DNA from: Massilia sp. TS11
GTDB lineage: Bacteria > Pseudomonadota > Gammaproteobacteria > Burkholderiales > Burkholderiaceae_D
NCBI RefSeq assembly: GCF_022012445.1
Contig: NZ_JAKLTS010000002.1
Span: 62,001-126,000 of the forward strand
Length of the DNA stretch: 64,000 bases
Direction: 5' to 3'
Shown: positions 56,252 to 63,249 of the stretch, piece by piece
Numbering within the stretch: position 1 is the first letter of the stretch
Layout: each line of letters begins with the position of its first letter
Notes under the pieces: model-generated
Database searches by the model: none
Seen by the model: only the letters and a program-made list of their open reading frames with translations
What the model was told of the DNA's origin: nothing
Position numbers and translations under genes: made by a program

Positions 56252-57355
56252 ATGGCTACAAAGGAGTGTGCTTTGACGGTTCGAACTGCGCTTTGGAAAG
56301 TGGGAAAAAATCCTCAAGAGCTATTGGAGGCGCAACTACCCAGCGAGAAAAGCTTAGAGGACATGGTCGTTGCTGCGCCCAGGCTGCTCTCTGATGAGTG
56401 GATGCTAATCGGACGACAGGTCTCAACGGGATTTGGTGGCATCATCGACCTGGTTGCGATAGCGCCTGACGGGTCCCTCATATTGATCGAACTTAAGCGA
56501 GACCGCACGCCTCGAGACGTTGTCGCTCAGGCGATTGACTATGCAGCTTGGGTAGAGCGGTTAGGCAGCGATGAGATTGGTGCTATTTACGGTCGATTCC
56601 GACCAGGAGAGGATCTCGCTGCAGTCTTTCAAAAGAAATTTGGCACACCGCTTGATGAAGAAAGTCTTAATCAAAGCCACCAAATTGTGATCGTAGCTGC
56701 GGAGCTAGATCCGAGCAGCGAGCGTATAGTCGCCTATCTGGCGGAACGAGACATTGCAATTAATGTCCTGTGCTTCCAGGTTTTTTCTAACGGCAGCGAG
56801 CAGTTTCTCAGTCGGACCTGGTTATTGGACCCTATGCTTACGCAGAGTTCAGTTAAGGCCGTTGGCGCGAATGAACCGTGGAATGGTGAGTTTTATCATT
56901 CGTTCGGGCATGGTGTCGAGCGATCGTGGGATGACGCGACAAAGTACGGTTTTATTTCTGCTGGAGGCGGCCTGTGGTACACGAATACTTTTGCATTGTT
57001 GTCTCCAGGCGACCGTGTATGGGTAAATGTGCCGCGCTCCGGTTATGTCGGTGTCTGTAAGGTTCTTGGCGGCGCCATACCTGCTCGGGACTTTCTAGTA
57101 CAGACCGAACAGGGGCAACAACCTTTCCTTGAAATTGGAATTGGCAGCTACCACAAGGAGTTCCGTGATGACCTCGACAAATGTGAGTATTTCGTGCCGG
57201 TCGAGTGGTTGCAGACGGTGCCACTTTCCGCTGCCGTGAAGCAAGTCGGCTTCTTTGGTAATCAAAACACTATATGTAGGCCTACATCTCCCAAATGGAG
57301 AAGCACGGTTGAAAAGCTAAAGCAATCATTCCGAGGCTGGGACTCCAAGGCCTGA
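56252..57355 (+). CDS. NucS/DUF91-like PD-(D/E)XK nuclease
   Basis: A 367-residue protein. The N-terminal 120 residues carry GGIIDLVAIAPDGSLILIELKRD, with Asp66, Glu80 and Lys82 forming a PD-(D/E)XK core like that of NucS (DUF91), then DVVAQAIDYAAWV. The C-terminal region (about 230-330) is a separate mixed alpha/beta part of unknown type. It follows hsdR by 34 bases. It could be a standalone defence nuclease carried with the restriction genes or an auxiliary factor. Confidence 0.72.
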   Translation: MATKECALTVRTALWKVGKNPQELLEAQLPSEKSLEDMVVAAPRLLSDEWMLIGRQVSTGFGGIIDLVAIAPDGSLILIELKRDRTPRDVVAQAIDYAAWVERLGSDEIGAIYGRFRPGEDLAAVFQKKFGTPLDEESLNQSHQIVIVAAELDPSSERIVAYLAERDIAINVLCFQVFSNGSEQFLSRTWLLDPMLTQSSVKAVGANEPWNGEFYHSFGHGVERSWDDATKYGFISAGGGLWYTNTFALLSPGDRVWVNVPRSGYVGVCKVLGGAIPARDFLVQTEQGQQPFLEIGIGSYHKEFRDDLDKCEYFVPVEWLQTVPLSAAVKQVGFFGNQNTICRPTSPKWRSTVEKLKQSFRGWDSKA

Positions 57356-57448
57356 AACATGTCGTAACCTGGCCTTTGATCGACTCGGATGAATTCACTG
57401 TAAAGTGAGAGTTCGTTGGTGAGTACGATTTTGCTTTAGACGACCTGA

Positions 57449-58891
57449 TCACGTTGAGAGGACGTCGTCCAAGACACGTGCTAATTCATTCAGGCCAGGT
57501 TCTATTCCACTTCGGAAGAGTCTCTTGTGATCGGACTTCAAATGTTCATATCGCTCCGCGTCGGCACCACCATAACGGCGGCCAGATAGTGCTTCGGAAA
57601 TTTCACTGGAGACGCCTGCATTGCCAAGGATTTGCTTGAATGAATGGCGCATGGAGTGGAAGAAAGCGAGTTTGCTTGTGTCCCAATGGTTCTTTGCGCC
57701 AATTGCAATGAGTTCGCGACCACCCCATTTGGAAATGTAGTGCGACCATTTGCAGATATAGCCAATCAGCTTGCTGGTCTCCTCGCGCGGCGCCCATTCG
57801 GCTTCAAATGGGCGGGTATGGCCTAGGTTACGCTGGTCCAGCAAGAAATCGACAAAGCCGTGCTTAAAAAGCGCTGGATGAATTGGTGCGCTGCGCCAGC
57901 TACTGGTCTTCTTCAGACTTTTTCGCAAGACGCCATCGGGGTCGGGTTTGCCATCGAATTTCAGATACCAAATTCCGGCATCCTCGTCGAATCTTAAATC
58001 TTCATGGAGATGAACCTGAGCCAGCTCTTCAAGTCTGCAACCTAGGAAGGCGGGCGCGATAGATGCCCAGAATTTGCACGGCGCAGACTTACGATACTGC
58101 TTAGCATTTTCGAAAATAGCCTGAAGTTGATCAAGAGTGAACGGCGCGCGATCGTCTGCGTCTGGCGTGTCTTTCTTTGGCATGAGACTTTTCACGGTCA
58201 GCAATTGAAGTCCGGCGCGTATGCGGTGCCAGTTCAGGAATGTTGCAACAGTCGTGATGTAGTGTCCCTGCGTGGACGGGTGTTCAATAGTTGAGCGGAC
58301 ATGCTTTGAATATGCAACGAACTCGACCTGGCCGATTTCCAAAACGCCAGCGGCGTCGGCGAAGTAGGCCTGAGCGTGATTCAATTTTGAGCGATGTGTG
58401 GCTTTGGAGGCGGGCTTGATTGACGATTCCGTAAGGTACTCTTCAACCGCAGCTTCGATAGACTTGTCACCAGCGTGCTTTAGAGTCGCTTTGACGCTGT
58501 GAGTGGACTGCGGTGCCGCACTGACGGGAAATGCATTCCCAAGAGCCTCCAAGGAGGTCTTGATGGCGGCGTTGACAGCATCGACTTCTTCGGGTTTTGC
58601 ATCGACCTTGATGGCTTTGGGGCGTCCAGTAAGCTCATCAATAGGGATTTCAAGCGTGAAGTCAAAGGTGATGCCGGATGAATCAGATTTGCGCGCCATA
58701 ATTTCTTCAAAAAGCAAGTCAGTCCGCGCAGCCAGTGCGCGGCCCCGAATCATAGCCAAGCGCCGGTCGGATGTCTCTAGTGACCTCTGTATAACAGTCA
58801 TTTTGATTACGTCGCGAAGGGAGGACGGAATGCGACGTCGGAAGTAGTAGACCGTCCCGTGGCGGGAAAGAACTAAGAAATTCGCTGCCAT
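57449..58891 (-). CDS. Tyrosine integrase of island A (DUF6538-type)
   Basis: A 480-residue phage-type integrase. The N-terminal DUF6538 domain has MAANFLVLSRHGTVYYFRRR. A core-binding helical domain (about 140-230) is followed by the catalytic domain with Arg in GCRLEELAQ, the HxxR box HSMRHSFKQ and a tyrosine in DAERYEH. ATG 58891 is preferred; a GTG at 58900 is in frame. The gene starts 24 bases inside the att repeat at 58915, which makes it the probable enzyme for this site. It is intact and may be active. Confidence 0.93.
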   Translation of the reverse strand: MAANFLVLSRHGTVYYFRRRIPSSLRDVIKMTVIQRSLETSDRRLAMIRGRALAARTDLLFEEIMARKSDSSGITFDFTLEIPIDELTGRPKAIKVDAKPEEVDAVNAAIKTSLEALGNAFPVSAAPQSTHSVKATLKHAGDKSIEAAVEEYLTESSIKPASKATHRSKLNHAQAYFADAAGVLEIGQVEFVAYSKHVRSTIEHPSTQGHYITTVATFLNWHRIRAGLQLLTVKSLMPKKDTPDADDRAPFTLDQLQAIFENAKQYRKSAPCKFWASIAPAFLGCRLEELAQVHLHEDLRFDEDAGIWYLKFDGKPDPDGVLRKSLKKTSSWRSAPIHPALFKHGFVDFLLDQRNLGHTRPFEAEWAPREETSKLIGYICKWSHYISKWGGRELIAIGAKNHWDTSKLAFFHSMRHSFKQILGNAGVSSEISEALSGRRYGGADAERYEHLKSDHKRLFRSGIEPGLNELARVLDDVLST

Positions 58892-58914
58892 GTGTAGCAC
58901 CTTTGTGTAGCACC

Positions 58915-58997
58915 AAGCGCTTCCGGCCCAAATGAAAAAGCCGTTGATCCTTTCGAATCAACGGCTTAGCAATTCTTTGGTGGTGATAGCTTCACTC
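58915..58997 (-). repeat. att-like direct repeat, right end of island A and left end of island B
   Basis: Second copy of the repeat at 40856-40938. On the minus strand it reads TTCGAGT, then AGCTATCACCACCA, then a terminator hairpin (stem arms 58938-58948 and 58957-58967) with a T-run, next to the integrase start. The T-loop-like TTCGAGT and CCA again suggest descent from a tRNA 3' end. Confidence 0.75.
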
Positions 58998-59115
58998 GAA
59001 CTCTGGGCTGGAAGCCGCATGGGCAGTGGGTTTTGCTTCGTGGAACTCCTTATTTTGCCCCATCCCATTCCCCATTAAATCGATAGATTCCGGCATTTGA
59101 GAAACGTTTGACAAT

Positions 59116-59604
59116 TTAGCGTTGCTCCAACACTCCAGGGCGTGCTGGCGGGGGAGGTGCTTGGAGAGCCCAGAAGTAGATCCGCAGTTCTTGGATCTCC
59201 TCCCCGGTCGCCATGACCTGCAGCCAACGTCCCCTCTTGTGGTAATAGAACACGCAAACGGGCTTGTCAGTGGGGCAGCCACCAACCTCGATCACCCCCA
59301 GTCGATGCAAGCTGCACTCCAAGAGCACACAATCGGGTGTTTCCTCCGAGATCCATGTGCTTTTCAGATCGACGGGCCTCCATCCATGACGAAGAATGAC
59401 CTTCCTGGCTGATAGAAATGGCGTGCCGGCATTCATTCCCGGAACAATTTTGGGTAGACGTGCCGGGTCAACGGTATCGGGGTCGCGTGGGTAAAAGCGC
59501 AGATCAATTTCAGAATGCGCGGGCTGCCCTAGTAGCAAAAAGCCGATAAAGATTACTGCCCTCACTTTGCGAGCTTTCCGCGTGCGGCCAAGTTTCACTT
59601 GCAT
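59116..59604 (-). CDS. Exported hypothetical protein, last gene of the T6SS module
   Basis: A 162-residue protein with a signal peptide (cleavage near GQPAHSE) and a mature part with six cysteines, including CVLLEC and CPTDKPVC. It matches no family I recognise. The ATG at 59604 overlaps the upstream stop by 10 bases, so it belongs to the five-gene operon. It may be a third immunity or adaptor protein acting in the periplasm; this is inference from position. The C-terminus is Pro-rich. Confidence 0.6.
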   Translation of the reverse strand: MQVKLGRTRKARKVRAVIFIGFLLLGQPAHSEIDLRFYPRDPDTVDPARLPKIVPGMNAGTPFLSARKVILRHGWRPVDLKSTWISEETPDCVLLECSLHRLGVIEVGGCPTDKPVCVFYYHKRGRWLQVMATGEEIQELRIYFWALQAPPPPARPGVLEQR

Positions 59605-59975
59605 CTGAGCTTTGTGTGGCGGCGTACATTGACATTGAAATCGCAACGTTCGATTCGTTTGATTGATTTGATATCAAACATGAAGCGATCGGCATAGAAA
59701 CACCGAAAGTGCACCTGTCTGCCGGCGTCATAGATATAGCCCAGCTCAAAGAAGCCAGAGTTAGGCCCAGTTAATTCAGCTTCCAACGAAGCGAGCTCTT
59801 CGGGTGGCCCATCGTAGATGCCAACATACTTTGGTGGCTGACCATGCCGAAGGGGACAAGGGCCTTTCGCAATTGCAAACTGTGGCAATGCCATGGCGAC
59901 TAAGTAGCACATGCTAAAGATCTTCCGAGCCAGGGTCCCGCGAGTTCCAATTTCTTTTTGTTTTACATTCAGCAT
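59595..59975 (-). CDS. STY0301-type exported protein, copy 2 (candidate immunity protein)
   Basis: A 126-residue protein with a signal-anchor-like N-terminus (FSMCYLVAMALPQFAIA) and a mature domain similar to its neighbour: CPLRHGQPPKYVGIYDGPPEELASLEAE, then FFELGYIYDAGRQVHFRCFYADRFMFDIK. The shared pattern is C-P, then DGPPE, then LGYI[YF]DAGR, then RC. Similarity to copy 1 is moderate and spread along the whole domain. It is the fourth gene of the operon. Confidence 0.75.
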   Translation of the reverse strand: MLNVKQKEIGTRGTLARKIFSMCYLVAMALPQFAIAKGPCPLRHGQPPKYVGIYDGPPEELASLEAELTGPNSGFFELGYIYDAGRQVHFRCFYADRFMFDIKSIKRIERCDFNVNVRRHTKLRCK

Positions 59976-59995
59976 GGCTTGCGGTTCCGCTCTTC

Positions 59996-60340
59996 TTATT
60001 TACAGGTCAATGAAAGGTGCTGTTTCTTGTCGGCCTTGAAGCTGCATTGCGCAACGCGTTTGGTTAGCTTCATGTCGATCATGTAACGGTCGTCATACTT
60101 ACAACGAATCGTAACAATGCGACCGGCATCAAAGATGTAGCCGAGGTCCCAATAGCCGGTTGTTGGGCTGGTCTGTTCCGCTTGAAGGTAAATGAGCGCT
60201 TCGGGAGGCCCGTCAAATACGTCGACGAATCGGAGAAAATGTCCTCTTTCGACGGGGCAAACCTCAGCGCAATATGCAGACTCGGAGGTCCAAGCGAGTG
60301 GAAGGAATAGGGCAAGAGTCGCCAATTTATTCAACGACAT
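59996..60340 (-). CDS. STY0301-type exported protein, copy 1 (candidate immunity protein)
   Basis: A 114-residue protein with a signal peptide (LATLALFLPLAWTSESAYCA) and an STY0301-like mature domain with CPVERGHFLRFVDVFDGPPE and YWDLGYIFDAGRIVTIRCKYDD. The ATG at 60340 overlaps the upstream effector-gene stop by 14 bases, the coupling expected of an effector-immunity pair. A periplasmic location fits protection against a peptidoglycan amidase. The role is inferred from context. Confidence 0.8.
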   Translation of the reverse strand: MSLNKLATLALFLPLAWTSESAYCAEVCPVERGHFLRFVDVFDGPPEALIYLQAEQTSPTTGYWDLGYIFDAGRIVTIRCKYDDRYMIDMKLTKRVAQCSFKADKKQHLSLTCK

Positions 60341-60764
60341 AATAGTTATTCCCGTCATTTGCCAAGCCATGTCCGCCCCAGCTGACCGTTCTCGGGCCAA
60401 CCGGCTTTGGATGTTGGCCGTTGACGTATTGGTCGTAGATGTTGATGCCAACAGGATTTTGATTCACATAGATCGCGGCATGGCCATGAAAGCGCCCTTG
60501 CTCATTAAACGTAGCGATGACAGTGCCTGCGGAGAGCGTGTTATTGCCCTTCACTGCGACGCCTTTTTGCCATAAGTGAGTAGGTGGCAGACTTGGGCAG
60601 ACCTGCTTTACGAAAGATACGCATTGTCCGCAAAGGTCATGTCCGTCCCGCACATCCATGGGTGGTAGCGTGTCGTAAGGTTGCTTATTTGAAGTGGGCG
60701 CGCAAGTCCATTTTGCAAGTGGAGCGTTGGAGTTGCTTAAGTAGTTGCGAGCGACGTAAGCCAT
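60327..60764 (-). CDS. BPSL0067 family protein, CHAP/NlpC-like candidate T6SS effector
   Basis: A 145-residue protein without a signal peptide. The catalytic pair expected of cysteine amidases can be placed at Cys48 (CGQCVSFVK) and His94 (FHGHAAIYV), about 46 residues apart as in CHAP/NlpC folds. An absent signal fits delivery by a secretion system. It starts 14 bases after hcp, with an AGAGGG site, and overlaps the STY0301-type gene. It probably cuts peptidoglycan peptides in a rival cell. Confidence 0.82.
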   Translation of the reverse strand: MAYVARNYLSNSNAPLAKWTCAPTSNKQPYDTLPPMDVRDGHDLCGQCVSFVKQVCPSLPPTHLWQKGVAVKGNNTLSAGTVIATFNEQGRFHGHAAIYVNQNPVGINIYDQYVNGQHPKPVGPRTVSWGGHGLANDGNNYYVVE

Positions 60765-60778
60765 TGCTTTGCCCTCTC

Positions 60779-61270
60779 TTAAGCCAGGCGATTCGCTGAA
60801 AGATCCCATCCCCCAGCGGTGTTACCACCTGCGCCGCCGCCGATTTTTTGCTGTGTGTAACGCCAACGCACCTTTGCGTACTTCAAACCAATCGATTCAG
60901 TAACTACGTCGCCTTCGGTAACCCCGGGATTGACGTGGCCGATTAAGACGTTTTCCAACTCAATTTCGTAATACTTGATGCGCTCACCATTTCCATCGGC
61001 GCGCATGAATTCAAGTCGAGCTTTGGGAATGGTGCGCCCAGCCGAACAGGTCTGCAGCAGGATTGGCGAAGACAAATCGGCCAGCTTGGTTAATGTGATG
61101 TCTGCATGAACGCAACGTTCGGCGGTGTGTCCGCCTGCAGTCGATGCGGTTGCGGAGCGCGGTTGGCTTACGCCCCAGTGAACGGACGTTAGCTCAATCC
61201 AATCACGGTGACGGTCGTCCGTCGACTCGCCCTTAATGCCGTCCAGCTGCAAATAAACGTCGATGGCCAT
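60779..61270 (-). CDS. hcp: Hcp family type VI secretion tube protein
   Basis: A 163-residue Hcp. The start MAIDVYLQLDGIKGES is typical, followed by IELTSVHWGVSQ, the CVHADITLTKLADLSSPILLQTC segment and a C-terminal VRWRYTQQK. Hcp rings form the inner tube of T6SS and can carry small effectors. No other T6SS structural gene is in the window, so this is an orphan hcp with effector cargo. The ATG at 61270 is used; the frame runs upstream without similarity. It heads the operon. Confidence 0.93.
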   Translation of the reverse strand: MAIDVYLQLDGIKGESTDDRHRDWIELTSVHWGVSQPRSATASTAGGHTAERCVHADITLTKLADLSSPILLQTCSAGRTIPKARLEFMRADGNGERIKYYEIELENVLIGHVNPGVTEGDVVTESIGLKYAKVRWRYTQQKIGGGAGGNTAGGWDLSANRLA

Positions 61271-62319
61271 GATGTCCTCCAGAAATGAAGTGTGAGGTGA
61301 TTTTTCACATGCATCGCATTCCATGTCTTGCGGAGAGTCAACCTGAGGCTTAACCAATTGCAAGCCCATGTTCGGCACACTCCAGCGTGTCGTCATTGAA
61401 AGCAGTCAATTTGATCCGTAGCGAGGTGCTAGTGCCACCTACGAAATCCGTGCGGTGAATCTCGATCAATCTTCCGTCGCATTTCAATGGCGCTTTCAGG
61501 CGCGCGCTCGCACAATAGAACTGCTAGACCGCGAGGATCGCCCTCGCAGCCCGGGTCAAGTTGCCCGGACCTGAGCCGCTGGTTCAGGCGTTGCGCTCGA
61601 TACGCGCCCTTTCCATAGCGGTATCAAACTGCTCGCGGCTTAGTCCGCAGTTACAGCGGCTCGTCATGGCCGCTTGAACGCCGATCATTCGTCGTTCCGC
61701 CACCGGCCTTTGCTTGGCCGCCACGCTCGCCTTCTTCGAGCATTTCAATGCGTCAGTTCCGCTCGCAAGGGGACGGCGCATGCACGCCAGGTCTTTAGAT
61801 TGGACCACCGGCGTGTGCCGCGCGTCGTTACTGGCGGCAACGCTGCCAGTGACGACGCGCTACCGCGCTACTCCTGCCTAGCAAGGAGGAGGAAAACGGT
61901 AAGTTACGGTAGCAAGTGACAGCCTCATCAGTAGGCACACAGGCGACCGTCAATGCTGCTTGCCAGCAGCTTCGCTCCCATCAAACGGAGCCGTCTCGTG
62001 CATGTCGATGCACTCCTTGGGCCCAGGGTTATTGGCCCGCCCGCTGACCGGTATTCAAGCCATCAACGGCGCCACACACGCATGCGGCGTGGGCAAGCAG
62101 TGCAACAAACCGCATGAACGGGCGTGGTGTCCCGTGGCCTTCGATTCCCTGGCTTTGCTGCGGCAAGTCGGGCGGCCAGAAACACTGACCGGACTGAACT
62201 ACACCGAGCTGTATAGAACATTTGCAATTCTCGAATCTAGCCGAACCTTAGCATTGCTGCTTGTCAATGCCGTCATGCAACGTCTCAACAAAATGGGAGG
62301 AACTTAACCGGGAGGGTCT
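61271..62319. other. Non-coding or degraded stretch, 1.0 kb
   Basis: Lies between the divergent hcp and transglycosylase genes. Frames at 61584-61808 minus and 61960-62307 plus are open but lack sites or domain likeness, and could be remnants of lost genes. GC-rich hairpins (for example around 61530-61550) do not form clear terminators. It should contain the hcp promoter. Confidence 0.5.
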
Positions 62320-62733
62320 ATGGGGGAGCTGAACGTCGCCAAAGCGGGAAAAGCGCGATCCCATCATACAAAGCGTCAGAGCCGCCCCGCAAAGGCAGAG
62401 TGGACGGAACGGAATCCTGCGTCGGTACCCGCGACAGTTCAAAGTGCTCTGAAAGAAGCCTTGAATATCGAAAAGGTGTCGATGGCTGAGTACGACGACT
62501 TCCTTTGGATAATTGCGCAAGAGTCCTCCGGCGTTGTTGATGCCCGTAACCCAAAATCCACTGCACGTGGTCTATTTCAGTTGTTGCGTGCACAGTACAG
62601 CTTGAATCCGAATGGAGAGAAGTCGTTTGGAAACGCTGTTGAGGAATGCCAGGGTGGAATCCACTATGTACTCGGCCGATATCATTCTGCATCCGCGGCA
62701 AAGCGCTTTTGGCTGGCGCACCATTGGTATTAA
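62320..62733 (+). CDS. Lytic transglycosylase-like (SLT) protein, candidate effector
   Basis: A 137-residue protein. After a basic, signal-free N-terminus (about 1-35), residues 58-136 form an SLT-like domain: DDFLWIIAQESSGVVDARNP with catalytic-type Glu68, then ARGLFQLL, then a C-terminal YHSASAAKRFWLAHHWY. This cuts glycan strands in lysozyme-like enzymes. A GGGAGG site precedes the ATG. The missing export signal and the exported partner downstream suggest delivery by T6SS or a similar route. Confidence 0.75.
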   Translation: MGELNVAKAGKARSHHTKRQSRPAKAEWTERNPASVPATVQSALKEALNIEKVSMAEYDDFLWIIAQESSGVVDARNPKSTARGLFQLLRAQYSLNPNGEKSFGNAVEECQGGIHYVLGRYHSASAAKRFWLAHHWY

Positions 62734-62744
62734 GAGAACCAAAC

Positions 62745-63188
62745 ATGCGCGTGTTTGCATTGCTACTTGTCTTGCTGGCGACAGCGGTCCAGGCCGAACC
62801 AAAGTTTTCTGAGTTCCCAGCAGAGCGGTTTTCGGGCGCAACAGCGAGAGTGAGGCTGTCAGATCAGAAGAGTCGCGAATATGCCAGCGCCCTTCGCGCC
62901 TCAGCAAAGCGCAGGCCTGACTTTGCAGGGCATTTTGTTTTGGCCACCTGGGGATGCGGCGCCTCGTGCGTCATGGGGGCGGCGATTGACGCCAAGAACG
63001 GCGTGGTGACGTGGATCCCATTCACCGTTTGCTGCTGGTCCGATTCTCGTTCGTCACCGATCGAATACCAGCGCGACAGTCGCCTTTTGGTGGTGCATGG
63101 CCTGCGTGACGAGAAGGGCCTTGAAACGGATGTCGCGTACTTTGTGTTTGACGGCAAAACTTTTGCAGAGTTGAAATCGACTCCATAG
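62745..63188 (+). CDS. Exported protein paired with the SLT protein (candidate immunity)
   Basis: A 147-residue protein with a signal peptide (MRVFALLLVLLATAVQA). The mature part has FAGHFVLATWGCGASCVMGAAIDAKNG and VCCWSD, with four cysteines. I do not know the family. ATG 62745 is chosen for the signal peptide, 11 bases after the SLT stop. A periplasmic protein coupled to a peptidoglycan-cleaving protein fits an immunity role, which is inference. It is convergent with the integrase at 63250. Confidence 0.65.
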   Translation: MRVFALLLVLLATAVQAEPKFSEFPAERFSGATARVRLSDQKSREYASALRASAKRRPDFAGHFVLATWGCGASCVMGAAIDAKNGVVTWIPFTVCCWSDSRSSPIEYQRDSRLLVVHGLRDEKGLETDVAYFVFDGKTFAELKSTP

Positions 63189-63249
63189 CGCAAGCTTGGG
63201 CCGCAAGGCGATTGCAAGGGGCGGGAAGCGGCATCGAAGCAGCGCTTGG

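Larger units (their letters stand above)
40856..58997. mobile_element. Genomic island A (integrative element)
   Basis: Bounded by two direct repeats, with an inward-adjacent tyrosine integrase at the right end. GC is clearly lower than in the core. It carries defence-type genes (DGQxR plus HEPN pair, type I restriction, NucS-like nuclease), a serine recombinase and a Rep-like gene, and there are long stretches without genes. No conjugation genes are seen, so it would be mobilisable or satellite-like. Confidence 0.75.

Noticed and set aside
58975..59060. A complete tRNA gene at the right repeat
   Set aside because: TTCGAGT and CCA are in place but the T-stem does not pair and no anticodon arm follows.
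61584..61808. 74-codon minus-strand frame upstream of hcp
   Set aside because: No ribosome-binding site or domain; could be a remnant, but cannot be supported.
61960..62307. 115-codon plus-strand frame before the SLT gene
   Set aside because: No site before the ATG and no family likeness; treated as degraded DNA.
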